From JAGLTN01 sp023135255 (GTDB lineage: Bacteria; Planctomycetota; Phycisphaerae; Sedimentisphaerales; Anaerobacaceae), in the NCBI GenBank assembly GCA_030639495.1, contig DAOWCP010000016.1:1-32447 (forward strand): a stretch of 32,447 nucleotides of DNA, written 5' to 3'. The translations under genes were made by a program, and so were the position numbers. This document shows positions 8,231 through 17,700 of this stretch, piece by piece; within the stretch, counting starts at the first letter, position 1; every line of letters begins with the position of its first letter. Under the pieces are notes generated by a model. That model did no database searches, was not told the origin of the DNA, and worked only from the letters and a program-made list of their open reading frames with translations.

Positions 8231-9369
8231 TGAATGACCTCTCTTCTTGCCCATTGGTCAGCTTCGATCAACTGCTCCAAGCTGACATCTGTCTGGGCGT
8301 TATGTTTATTAAGACAATGTTCAATTAATTCGACTATAGTAACAAACTTTATATTACCAGCAAGAAATTGTTCGACAGCTGCTTCATTGGCTCCGTTAAA
8401 AACAGCGGCAGCAGAGCCGGCAGTTTTAGCTACCTCAATTCCCAATGCCAACGCCCGAAAAACTTCCAGATTCGGCTTCTCAAAGGTCAGTGTGCCAAGT
8501 TGCTCGAGCTTTAAGTGCTCAGATATACCAGCTACCCTGTTCGGATACGTCAAAGCATATTGTATAGGCAGCTTCATATCAGGCATTCCTAACTGGGCGA
8601 CCATTGACCCGTCAACAAATTCCACCAGAGAATGTACTATCGACTGCGGATGGACAAGGACCTCTATCTTTGAAGCTTCGATATCAAACAGCCAGCGTGC
8701 TTCGATGATTTCCAGGGCTTTGTTCATCATTGTTGCGGAATCTATCGTTATCTTAGGCCCCATGTTCCATGTAGGGTGGTCAAGTGCTTGTTTTAAAGTG
8801 ACATTTTCAATATCAGCTTTGGTAGCACCGCGGAAAGGTCCTCCAGAGGCAGTTAAAATTATTCGGCTTACCTCATCAGCTCTGCCCGATTGAATTGCCT
8901 GAAAAATTGCGGAATGTTCGCTATCCACAGGCAGTATCTCAGCATTATTGGCAGATACGGTTTCTGTTAAAAGTTTACCGGCGATAACCAAAGGCTCTTT
9001 ATTCGCGATAGCCAGTCTTTTGCCGCATTTCGCACCTGCTAATACCGCCGGCAGCCCCGCAGCACCGACAACAGCGGTTATTAATGTGTCAACTTCTGAC
9101 AGCTGGGCTATCTGCACCATTGAATCGGCCCCTGTGAGTATCTCTACCTTTAGACCATCAAGCTCGTCAACCAACTCTTTGTAATAATCGGCATCGGTGA
9201 CAGCAATATAGCGTGGGTGGTATTGTTTCGCCTGGGCAGCTAAGAGCTTTACACTACTGTTAGCTGTAATCGCCAGGATATTGTATTCCGGGCCTAGTGC
9301 GTCGATGACTTTGAGCGCATTTTCACCGATAGAACCTGTGGAACCTAAAATAGCAATATTTTTGGCCAT
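8206..9369 (-). CDS. dxr: 1-deoxy-D-xylulose 5-phosphate reductoisomerase
   Basis: 387 residues, normal length. It converts DXP to MEP with NADPH, the committed step of the non-mevalonate isoprenoid pathway. Visible landmarks: the NADPH-binding AILGSTGSIGENAL at the start, ANKEPLVIAGKLL, the metal/substrate region LPVDSEHSAIFQ, the LTASGGPFR loop, HPTWNMGPKITIDSATMMNK, and VHPQSIVHSLVEFVDGS. All core residues appear intact. It is the first gene of the leftward group, with a promoter candidate about 100 bp upstream. Its product feeds polyprenyl-phosphate synthesis, which the downstream GT2 would use. Confidence 0.97.
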   Translation of the reverse strand: MAKNIAILGSTGSIGENALKVIDALGPEYNILAITANSSVKLLAAQAKQYHPRYIAVTDADYYKELVDELDGLKVEILTGADSMVQIAQLSEVDTLITAVVGAAGLPAVLAGAKCGKRLAIANKEPLVIAGKLLTETVSANNAEILPVDSEHSAIFQAIQSGRADEVSRIILTASGGPFRGATKADIENVTLKQALDHPTWNMGPKITIDSATMMNKALEIIEARWLFDIEASKIEVLVHPQSIVHSLVEFVDGSMVAQLGMPDMKLPIQYALTYPNRVAGISEHLKLEQLGTLTFEKPNLEVFRALALGIEVAKTAGSAAAVFNGANEAAVEQFLAGNIKFVTIVELIEHCLNKHNAQTDVSLEQLIEADQWARREVIQCLNQEVY

Positions 9370-9470
9370 TTATTAATTAAAATCCGCCCCTTAAAAACAG
9401 AGCGAAACAACCTTCTAAAATCAACAAAATTTGTGTTTGTATAAACAACATCCCATACTAATAACTGCAC

Positions 9471-9499
9471 AGTATGATATTAACATGGTTGGCTGTCAA
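9471..9499 (-). promoter_or_regulatory. dxr: Sigma-70-type promoter for dxr group
   Basis: On the minus strand: perfect TTGACA (9494-9499), 17-nt spacer, CATACT (9471-9476). It lies ~100 bp upstream of the dxr start and is oriented correctly. Confidence 0.6.
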
Positions 9500-9550
9500 G
9501 ATAAGAGTTTTATAAATGCAAAACCTTTACCATAATAATTTTATGCTGTT

Positions 9551-10849
9551 TTATGTAGGTATTGAGATTTTTTCTGTTCGCTGGTTGCTTGAGCGGAATT
9601 GACGTGGGGTCATGCCCACCAGGTCCTTGAATGTTCGGGTAAAGTAGCTTTGGTTGTTATAGCCCACCTGGAAGCATATTTCGGTGCAGTTCTGGTCGGT
9701 TGCCAGCAAAAGCTGTTTTGCACGTTCGATGCGGACATGGGTGAGGTAGTCAATGATCGTGATGCCCATTTGCTCTTTGAATATGTGTGCCAGACGGGAA
9801 ACGCTTAAAAACGACATTTTTGCTATCTCAGAAAGGGTGATCTGCTTGTCGAAATTTGCATCAATGTAGTTTATTGCAGGTCTTATCTGGGTCATCTTCT
9901 TGGCATCCTGGTTTGAGTATACCAGCTCGATAAACTCATTCAGTGCGGTACTTATCCATGCGCAAAGGTCGGACTGGTTGTTGATCTGCATTATTTTATT
10001 TACATAAGCGAGGTTTTTCTCCAGCATGGTGTCAATATTTACGCCTCCTTCGACAGCTGCTCTGCTCAGGATGCTCAAGAGTTCCAGCAGGCGAGCTTTC
10101 AGGATGCCCAAATCGCCCGGATTGTGGAAAAGGATTGTGCCGAGGATTGAGTTTAATATTTCTTTTGCGCCGGTTCTGTCGCCTATTTTAACCTTTCCGA
10201 GCAGTTCCTGTTCACTTTCGAGGGGGTATTGCCAGTCTGTGCCGAGTTTCTTTTTTTCATGTATGAATTCGCCAATTTTTGCCTGCTGCTGGGATCTTTG
10301 CTGTCTCCATCTTATTGTTCTTGCGTCAAACTTGCAGAGTTCATAAAGCAGATCGAACAAAAATTCTGCGCTCTGGTGGATCTGTCGGCCTTGAACTACA
10401 GGCAGTTTAGATAATGACTTTATCAGTGCTTTGGTATTGATCTTTGTATTTGAAAATCTTTTCCGAATATCGTCTACCATCGCATCTGTTACCGGCGACC
10501 AGAGACATTTGCCAAAATACATTCCGCCTAACGGGCTGTCTTTGTCCATCAAAGGAACACAAACCAGTACGATGCCCGCGTGACAAATTGAGATGTAGGA
10601 CTGACCTGTCTCAATTGCTATTTTAAGGCTTTGCTTACGCTGATCGGTGCATTTTTTCTTACAGGTGGGATTAGCAAGCAGAAGTTTACAAAATTCAGGA
10701 TGACAGTTGTTGCTGCAAAGATTGCTGATTTGCCTGGCATGGGAATCTCGTGTTTCTATGCTGAATTGGAAGTGCTTGCGGAAGATGTTTTCTATTTGCC
10801 TGAAGTTGTCCTGATCAAGCAAATCTGCAAGTTTTGGCTTATTCTGCAT
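9551..10849 (-). CDS. AraC-family transcriptional regulator with PocR sensory domain
   Basis: 432 residues from the chosen start. Residues ~5-170 resemble the PocR ligand-binding domain: LADLLDQDNFRQIENIF, a cysteine cluster (CSNNCHPEFCKLL, then C-x3-C) near residues 42-66, and GGMYFGKCLW. The C-terminal ~100 residues form two helix-turn-helix units of the AraC type (ITLSEIAKMSFLSVSRLAHIF; CTEICFQVGYNNQSYFTRTF; GMTPRQFR). It likely senses a small molecule and controls nearby or distant catabolic genes; the target is unknown. The longer frame opens at 10900 inside a dispersed repeat, but the ATG at 10849 has an AGGAG Shine-Dalgarno six bases upstream, so I take that start. Confidence 0.88.
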   Translation of the reverse strand: MQNKPKLADLLDQDNFRQIENIFRKHFQFSIETRDSHARQISNLCSNNCHPEFCKLLLANPTCKKKCTDQRKQSLKIAIETGQSYISICHAGIVLVCVPLMDKDSPLGGMYFGKCLWSPVTDAMVDDIRKRFSNTKINTKALIKSLSKLPVVQGRQIHQSAEFLFDLLYELCKFDARTIRWRQQRSQQQAKIGEFIHEKKKLGTDWQYPLESEQELLGKVKIGDRTGAKEILNSILGTILFHNPGDLGILKARLLELLSILSRAAVEGGVNIDTMLEKNLAYVNKIMQINNQSDLCAWISTALNEFIELVYSNQDAKKMTQIRPAINYIDANFDKQITLSEIAKMSFLSVSRLAHIFKEQMGITIIDYLTHVRIERAKQLLLATDQNCTEICFQVGYNNQSYFTRTFKDLVGMTPRQFRSSNQRTEKISIPT

Positions 10850-10860
10850 AAAAGGCTCCT

Positions 10861-10962
10861 GATACCATTCATGGTAATAAATTTCCGCGAATAAATCCAT
10901 AACTTCTTATCTTTGAGTTATTTACCCGCGGATAAAGCGAAAAATTTAATTGGGATTAGTAT
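10861..10962 (+). repeat. Dispersed palindromic repeat, copy 2
   Basis: 102 bp, same orientation as copies 3 and 4. Its first palindrome reads TACCATTCATGGTA instead of TACCCTTNAGGGTA: both arms have changed together, so the dyad is kept. It lies just upstream of the PocR-AraC gene and begins exactly 300 bp before copy 3. Confidence 0.85.
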
Positions 10963-11160
10963 GACTATATTAATTTCACCAATTCAAACTGTACTGCAAA
11001 AGCATCGAAGTTGTTTTAGCAAGATAGTTATATCATAGGTCATTTTTTTAAAATAGCAAGAAAGTGTCAATTTTTTCGCAGGAAAAATGTCCAGTTGATA
11101 ATTTTCTTGTAAATTTTGCCAATTGAACGTATTTTATTATCCGGAAATGGATAAATATTT
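10963..11160. other. Non-coding interval between repeat copies 2 and 3
   Basis: Together with the two repeats this makes a gap of ~415 bp between the divergent AraC and folP starts. It is AT-rich. I see no convincing gene, RNA or strong promoter; it probably carries the promoters for both flanking genes. A 25-codon frame from 10961 has no homology that I recognise. Confidence 0.5.
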
Positions 11161-11262
11161 TATACCCTTCAGGGTAGTAAGTGTCCGCGAATAAATCCGT
11201 AACTTGTTATTTTTAAGTTATTTACCCGCGGATAAACGGACAAATTCAATTGGGATCAGTAT
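11161..11262 (+). repeat. Dispersed palindromic repeat, copy 3
   Basis: 102 bp. It carries the short palindrome TACCCTTCAGGGTA and a longer imperfect stem-loop (11185-11231: CCGCG and TAAAT and AACTT pairing with AAGTT, ATTTA and CGCGG, with a 4-nt bulge). Its tail ends 2 nt before the folP ATG, so it would be the folP leader. Confidence 0.9.
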
Positions 11263-11264
11263 AT

Positions 11265-12113
11265 ATGAGCCTGAACAAAGATATAATGGATTGGCCTGGT
11301 GGAAAGTTGGATTTTTCCGCGGGGACTCTGGTGATGGGAATATTGAATGTCACTGATGATTCTTTCAGCGATGGCGGTGAATTTTGCGATATAGATTCAG
11401 CGGTTAAGCACGCGGTTGAAATGGTTGCCGGTGGAGCTGATATTATTGACATCGGAGCGGAATCGACCAGACCTGGTTCGCAGGCGGTTGCTGCGGATAT
11501 TCAAATTGGTCGTGTAGTTCCTGTAATAGAAAAACTTGCCGGTTTGATCGATGTGCCTATAAGCATTGATACTTTTGACAGCCAGGTTGCCGGCGCAGCT
11601 TTAAAAGCTGGAGCGGGGATCGTTAATGATATAACCGCTTTGAGTGATGAAAATATGCCGGATGTTATTTGTAAGTATCAGGTGCCTGTAGTTTTGATGC
11701 ATATCAAGGGCAAGCCCGCCACAATGCAGGACAGGCCTGAATATGAGAATGTTGTGGAAGAGGTGCTTGACTATTTGGTCGCAAGGGCTCGATTTGCGGA
11801 AAAATCAGGGATCAAAAAGGAACATATAATTATTGATCCAGGTATCGGCTTTGGTAAGACGTTTGAGTATAATCTTCTGCTTTTAAAAAATATTGACCGG
11901 TTTGTTGCTACCGGCTACAGGGTTCTTGTCGGTACAAGCAGGAAAGCTTTTTTAGGTCAGATAACAGGCCAAAAGATTCCCGCAGAAAGAGTACCGGCAA
12001 CAGCTGCAACAGTAGGGCTTTGCGCAGAAAAAGGAGTCTCTATTGTCAGAGTTCATGATGTAGCTGAAATGGCACAAGTCGTTAAAGTTATCAATGCAAT
12101 TAGAAAAGCATAG
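11265..12113 (+). CDS. folP: Dihydropteroate synthase
   Basis: About 282 residues. It condenses dihydropterin pyrophosphate with p-aminobenzoate in folate synthesis. Landmarks in order: LVMGILNVTDDSFSDGGEF (canonical N-V-T-P-D-S-F-S-D-G, here D instead of P), DIIDIGAESTRPGS, PISIDTFD, GAGIVNDITAL, VVLMHIKGKPATMQ, IIDPGIGFGKT, LVGTSRKAFLG, and a VRVHDVAEM ending. The ATG at 11265 is chosen; a TTG at 11250 is in frame but lies inside the repeat tail. It is the only rightward gene between 9.5 and 28 kb and converges on lon with a 5-bp gap. Confidence 0.97.
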   Translation: MSLNKDIMDWPGGKLDFSAGTLVMGILNVTDDSFSDGGEFCDIDSAVKHAVEMVAGGADIIDIGAESTRPGSQAVAADIQIGRVVPVIEKLAGLIDVPISIDTFDSQVAGAALKAGAGIVNDITALSDENMPDVICKYQVPVVLMHIKGKPATMQDRPEYENVVEEVLDYLVARARFAEKSGIKKEHIIIDPGIGFGKTFEYNLLLLKNIDRFVATGYRVLVGTSRKAFLGQITGQKIPAERVPATAATVGLCAEKGVSIVRVHDVAEMAQVVKVINAIRKA

Positions 12114-12118
12114 CTGGT

Positions 12119-14542
12119 TTAGTTGTCCCCTAATGCAATCTTTAATGCTTCTTCAACGTTTTTGATAAATTTAAACTCCAGCCCTTTCATAGCTTCTTTC
12201 GGGACGTCGACCATGTCTTTCTTATTGCGGTAAGGCATTATAACTGTTTTGATTCCCGCTTGTTTAGCAGCAAGGATTTTTTCTTTGAGTCCTCCTATTG
12301 GCAATACCAGGCTTCTAAGAGTGATTTCCCCTGTCATTGCGACATCCGGTTTTACGATTTTGTTGGTAATCAATGACACAAGTGATACTACCATCGCAAC
12401 GCCTGCGCTTGGCCCATCTTTGTGGATAGCACCAGCCGGGACGTGGATATGATAATCAAATTTAGTGAACAGATCGTCGGGCATATTAAGTTTTATCGAG
12501 TTTGATTTTATTATCGAAAAAGCAGCCTGAGCGCTTTCTTTCATAACATCACCGATTTGACCAGTTAGCTGGAGAACACCTTTGCCGGGCATTTTTGCTG
12601 ATTCGATGAATAATATTTCACCGCCGACGGGTGTGTATGCAAGACCAGTTGCGACTCCGGGGGTACCGGTTCTAAGTGCCAGTTCTGATTCGAAGATAGA
12701 TGGGCCTAAGATTTTTAACAGGTTTCTTTTGCTGATCGTTGCCCGTTTTTTCTCCGACTTTGCTATACCGGTTGCTACTGATCTGCAAACTGCGGCAATT
12801 TTCCTTTCCAGATTTCTCACGCCTGCTTCACGGGTGTAGTTTTTTATGATAGAGACGATAGCGTCGTCTTTAATTGTCAATGTATTTTTGGTCAGACCAT
12901 GCTCTTTTAATTGGCGTTTGGTCAGGTATTTTTTTGCAATGTTGAGTTTGTCTATATTGGTATAGCCTGGCAACTCTATCACTTCCATTCGGTCTTTCAA
13001 TGCCGGCGGTACAGGTTCGAGATAATTTGCAGTACCGATGAACATAACCTTTGACAGATCGAAAGGCTGATCGAGATAATGGTCAGTGAAATCGAAATTC
13101 TGCTGCGGGTCGAGAACTTCTAAAAGTGCCGAGGCCGGGTCACCCCTGAAGTCGGCGCCGATCTTATCGAGTTCGTCAAGCATGAAAACAGGATTATTTG
13201 TGCCGCACTTTCTTATTTCCTGCAATATTCTTCCGGGCAGTGCACCAATATACGTTCTCCTGTGGCCTCTGATGTCGGCTTCGTCTCTGATCCCGCCAAG
13301 AGAAATGTGAATGAATTTTCTTCCCATTGCCCTTGCGATAGATTTACCGAGAGAAGTTTTCCCTACACCCGGAGGGCCTACGAAGCAGAGTATTGGGCTT
13401 TTACCGGTTGGGTTTAATTTTCTAACTGCCAGAAATTCGAGAATACGTTTCTTGACCTTCTTCAGATTATAATGATCATAGTTAAGTATCCGCTCGGCTT
13501 TATTTACATCAAGCTGTTCTTTACTTTGAATTGACCATGGCAGTTCACATACCCAGTCGAGATAGCTTCTTATTACGCTGTATTCGGGCGAAGCAGGTGT
13601 GATTTTACTAAGCCTGTTGAGTTCTTTTAACGACTCTTCTTCAACAGCTTTAGGCATTTTTGCTTTTTTGATATTTTTCTTTAATTTGAGTATTTCTTCG
13701 CTGCTGCGATCGCCAAGGCCCAGTTCAGATTGAATGGCTTTTAGCTGTTCCTGGAGGAAATATTCCCTCTGGCTTTTATCCACTGACTCTCTTACCTGGC
13801 TTTGAATTTTATGACTCAGCTCAAGTACTTCAAGCTGATTAGCGAGCAGAACCGATATTTTCTCAAGGCGTTTTGATGCATCAAGCTTTTCGAGAAGTTT
13901 TTGTTTTTCCTCAACCGGGATATTCAGATTAGCTGCAAGAAAATCCGATAAGGAAGAAGGGTTTTCTATATTTTCCAAAAGCACAGAAGCTTCTTCGGGA
14001 ACATTCGGACTCAGTTCGATTACCCTGTTAGCAGCGTTTCTGACGTTTACTATCAGAGCTTTTGTTTTTTTTGTTATTCGTGTTATAGTCGAAAGAGGCT
14101 CTACTTTGGCTTTCAAAAAAGGTTTCGTCGCAACCGGTTTTAGTATTTTAAATCTTGAAAGGCTGTGTACGACGATGTGGATTGAGCCTTGCGGCATTTT
14201 TATCACTTTAAGAACCGTCGCCATCGTTCCGACTTTGTAGATGTCCTTGAATCCCGGAGTATCAGTCTGACTTTCTTTTTGTGTGACCAATCCGATCACT
14301 GATTTGTTTGGCTTTATGCTGTCGATTAGATTTTTGGTCTTTTCCCTACCTATTGCCAATGGGGTGATAGTCCCTGGGAAAATAACCGCGTTTCTTATCG
14401 GTAAAATCCCAATAGTCTCGGGTATAGTTATTTTCTGGTCATTGTTGGGTATTTCGGAGTTCTCATCATTAAAGTAGTCCTCAAATCCTGAAGCATTCTC
14501 CGCAATAAGACTGATTGTATGGTTATGAAAATTTTCTGTCAT
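12119..14542 (-). CDS. lon: ATP-dependent protease Lon
   Basis: 807 residues, normal for LonA. Domains in order: N-terminal substrate-binding domain (~40-240), a helical linker (EYFLQEQLKAIQSELG), the AAA+ module with Walker A GPPGVGKTS and Walker B VFMLDELDKIG, and the C-terminal protease with the Ser-Lys dyad in KDGPSAGVAM and GGLKEKILAA. It degrades misfolded and regulatory proteins in the cytoplasm. It is monocistronic here, with its own promoter candidate, and meets folP tail to tail with only 5 bp between the stop codons. Confidence 0.98.
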   Translation of the reverse strand: MTENFHNHTISLIAENASGFEDYFNDENSEIPNNDQKITIPETIGILPIRNAVIFPGTITPLAIGREKTKNLIDSIKPNKSVIGLVTQKESQTDTPGFKDIYKVGTMATVLKVIKMPQGSIHIVVHSLSRFKILKPVATKPFLKAKVEPLSTITRITKKTKALIVNVRNAANRVIELSPNVPEEASVLLENIENPSSLSDFLAANLNIPVEEKQKLLEKLDASKRLEKISVLLANQLEVLELSHKIQSQVRESVDKSQREYFLQEQLKAIQSELGLGDRSSEEILKLKKNIKKAKMPKAVEEESLKELNRLSKITPASPEYSVIRSYLDWVCELPWSIQSKEQLDVNKAERILNYDHYNLKKVKKRILEFLAVRKLNPTGKSPILCFVGPPGVGKTSLGKSIARAMGRKFIHISLGGIRDEADIRGHRRTYIGALPGRILQEIRKCGTNNPVFMLDELDKIGADFRGDPASALLEVLDPQQNFDFTDHYLDQPFDLSKVMFIGTANYLEPVPPALKDRMEVIELPGYTNIDKLNIAKKYLTKRQLKEHGLTKNTLTIKDDAIVSIIKNYTREAGVRNLERKIAAVCRSVATGIAKSEKKRATISKRNLLKILGPSIFESELALRTGTPGVATGLAYTPVGGEILFIESAKMPGKGVLQLTGQIGDVMKESAQAAFSIIKSNSIKLNMPDDLFTKFDYHIHVPAGAIHKDGPSAGVAMVVSLVSLITNKIVKPDVAMTGEITLRSLVLPIGGLKEKILAAKQAGIKTVIMPYRNKKDMVDVPKEAMKGLEFKFIKNVEEALKIALGDN

Positions 14543-14592
14543 GTAATTACTATTTCTTTCTCAAGATAATTTACGTTTGCACAATTCCACGG

Positions 14593-14621
14593 ATGATACA
14601 CCAAAAAGTTCTAAACTGCAA
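14593..14621 (-). promoter_or_regulatory. lon: Sigma-70-type promoter candidate for lon
   Basis: Minus strand: TTGCAG (14616-14621), 17-nt spacer, TATCAT (14593-14598), ~50 bp upstream of the lon ATG. The -10 is good and the -35 is partial. Confidence 0.45.
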
Positions 14622-14647
14622 ATATGAAATTGTAATGATGGGAGTGT

Positions 14648-14689
14648 AAAAAAAACAGGCCGACATAACTGCTGTCATGTCGGCCTGTT
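14648..14689 (-). terminator. carB: Rho-independent terminator of carB
   Basis: Perfect 13-bp stem AACAGGCCGACAT / ATGTCGGCCTGTT around a 10-nt loop, followed on the minus strand by a run of eight T. It begins ~20 bp after the carB stop codon. Confidence 0.93.
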
Positions 14690-14707
14690 AAGTTGATATA
14701 ATTGTTT

Positions 14708-17700
14708 TTATTTGATCTGGGCATGATATTGCTGCAATGATTTTACCGACAGTTCTTCATTTTTACCGGCAATAATACCTTTCGAAGCAGCAGCAGCAGC
14801 GGCTATCGTGGTAATATATGGAATCTTGTACTGTATAGCAGCTTTTCTGATGTAAGAATCATCGTGTTTGCTAAGTTTGCCGGCAGGGGTGTTGATAATC
14901 AACTGAATTTCACCGTTCTTGATCGCATCAACAATATTAGGTCTGCCTTGGTATACTTTCATTATAGTTTCAGCTTCAATTCCGTGCGTTTTCAAATATT
15001 GGGAAGTTCCCTCAGTTGCTTTTATCTTAAAACCTAAATCAATAAAATCTTTTGCAATCTTATCAAGGTCAGTCCGGTCCTTTTGATGTATGGTCATCAG
15101 TACTGTTCCGGTATTTGGCAGTGCCTGCTGAGTAGCCAACTGGGCTTTGTAAAATGCCATTCCTGGTGAGCTGGCAAGACCAAGAACTTCACCGGTTGAC
15201 CGCATTTCTGGTCCGAGCACCGGGTCAACATTATGGAACATGTTGAATGGGAATACAGATTCTTTTACACCGAAGTACGGTATCTTTTTGTGGGTCAGCT
15301 TCAGATCAGCGAGTTTTTTGCCAAGCATTACCTGTGTTGCGAGTCTGGCCATTGATATTCCGCAGACTTTTGAAACGATTGGCACGGTACGAGATGCTCT
15401 TGGATTGGCTTCAAGTACATAGACAGTATCAGCTGCAATTGCATATTGAATATTCATCAAACCTACGACATTAAGCTCGATAGCAATCTTCTTTGTGTAT
15501 TCCTTGATAGTCTTCAAATGTTTTTCAGGGATCGATACCGGCGGAATTACACATGCCGAGTCACCTGAGTGGATACCTGCAAGCTCGATATGTTCCATTA
15601 CCGCAGGTACGAATGCGTCTGTCCCATCGGAAATTGCATCAGCTTCGGCTTCGATAGCGTTTTCAAGAAACTTGTCTATCAGGATAGGTCTTTCAGGCGT
15701 TATATCTACCGCAGCGGATACATATTCACGCAGCATCTGCTCATCGTGAACAACTTCCATCCCTCTGCCGCCAAGTACATATGAAGGTCGAACCATCAAT
15801 GGATAGCCGATATCATCAGCGATTTTTAATGCTTCTTCAAGAGTGCTTGCCATGCCTGACTTTGGCATTGGAATATTCAGCTTGTTCATCATAGCATTAA
15901 ACTGATCTCTGTCTTCTGCCAGGTCTATCGCGTCAGGGGATGTGCCGATTATTTTCACACCGGCATCTTCCAGCTGCTTTGCAATATTAAGCGGAGTTTG
16001 TCCGCCGAACTGAACGATTACGCCTTGCGGTTTTTCTTTTTCGTAAATGCTCAAAACATCTTCAACTGTCAAAGGCTCAAAGTAAAGCTTATCAGATGTG
16101 TCATAGTCGGTGGAAACAGTTTCCGGGTTGCAGTTGACCATTATTGTTTCATATCCCAGGTCTTTAAGTGCAAAGGCCGCATGAACGCAGCAATAGTCGA
16201 ATTCAATGCCCTGACCTATACGGTTTGGGCCGCCGCCGAGTACCATGATCTTTTTATTATTTGTAGTGCTTACCTTATCAGGTGCGTTATAAGTTGAGAA
16301 ATAGTATGCTGCGTCTTCAACGCCGCTAACATTGATAGGTTCCCATCCCTCAACTACATCCAAAGCGGTTCTTTGTTTGCGGATTTTATCTTCAGGTATG
16401 GATAATATTTTTGAAAGGTACAAGTCACTAAAGCCGTCTTTCTTTGCCTGTTTGAGCAAATCGTCCGGGATTTTTTTGCCTTTGTATTTGAGCAGTTGTT
16501 CTTCAAGCTCGACAAGCTCTTTCATCTGTTCGATGAACCATGCCTTTTCCTTGGTTCTTTCATGTATCTGCTCTACTGTTGCGCCTTTTCGCAGAGCTTC
16601 ATACATTATGAACTGTCTTTCGCTTGTTGCAGGGGTTACCTTATTTAACAATTCATCAAGAGAAAGCTCGTTAAAGTTTTTAGCAAAGCCTAATCCTGGT
16701 CGGCCATTCTCAAGAGACCGGATAGCTTTGAGGAAAGCTTCTTTGTAGTTTTTGCCGATACTCATAACTTCACCGACAGCTCTCATCTGTGTTCCGAGTT
16801 TATCTTCGATGCCTTTGAATTTTTCAAATGCCCAGCGTGCGAATTTTACAACAACATAATCGCCTGATGGTGTGTATTTTTCAAGCGAACCATCGCGCCA
16901 ATATGGGATCTCATCGAGCGTCAATCCTGCTGCCAGCAGAGATGATATCAAAGCGATCGGAAAACCAGTTGCCTTGGATGCAAGAGCAGATGACCTTGAG
17001 GTTCTCGGGTTGATCTCTATGACTACGATCTTGCCTGTTTTCGGGTCATGGGCGAATTGTACATTTGTTCCGCCGATAACCTCAATAGCATCGACGATGT
17101 CGTAAGAGTGCTTCTGGAGTCTGTCCTGAAGCTCCTTGCTAATAGTCAGCATTGGAGCGGTACAGTAAGAATCTCCGGTGTGAATACCCATCGGGTCGAC
17201 ATTTTCGATAAAGCAGACTGTGATTTTTTGTCCTTTAGCATCCCGGACAACTTCAAGCTCCAGCTCTTCCCAACCGAGAACGGATTCTTCAACAAGTATC
17301 TGATGAACCATACTCGCCGCCAGACCCCTCCGGGCTATCGTTTTAAATTCTTCCGCATTGTAAACCAAACCGCCTCCGGTTCCTCCCATAGTATATGCAG
17401 GGCGAATAACTACCGGGTAACCGAGTTTTTCAGCAATAGCCAGCCCCTCATCAATGCTCAGGGCGGGGGCACTTTCTGCCATTTCAACACCGAGGCGATC
17501 CATAGTCTTTTTGAATTCGATTCGGTCCTCACCTCTTTCTATTGCGTCAATCTGTATACCGATAACCTTTACGCCATACTTATCCAGGATACCTTCTTTA
17601 GCAAGTTCCGAAGAAAGGTTCAATGCGGTTTGTCCTCCGAGGTTCGGAAGCAGGGCATCAGGTCTTTCCTTGGCAATAATCTTTTCCATTGTTTCAATAT

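Noticed and set aside
10850..10900. Upstream in-frame ATG (10900) for the PocR-AraC gene
   Set aside because: The extra 17 codons are repeat sequence, and the ATG at 10849 has a proper AGGAG site.
10961..11038. 25-codon frame starting at the end of repeat copy 2
   Set aside because: No clear ribosome site, no recognisable similarity, and length expected by chance.
11161..11262. Repeat as an integron attC site or IS remnant
   Set aside because: It lacks the attC core consensus (GTTRRRY/RYYYAAC pairs) and shows no transposase or target-site duplication that I could confirm.
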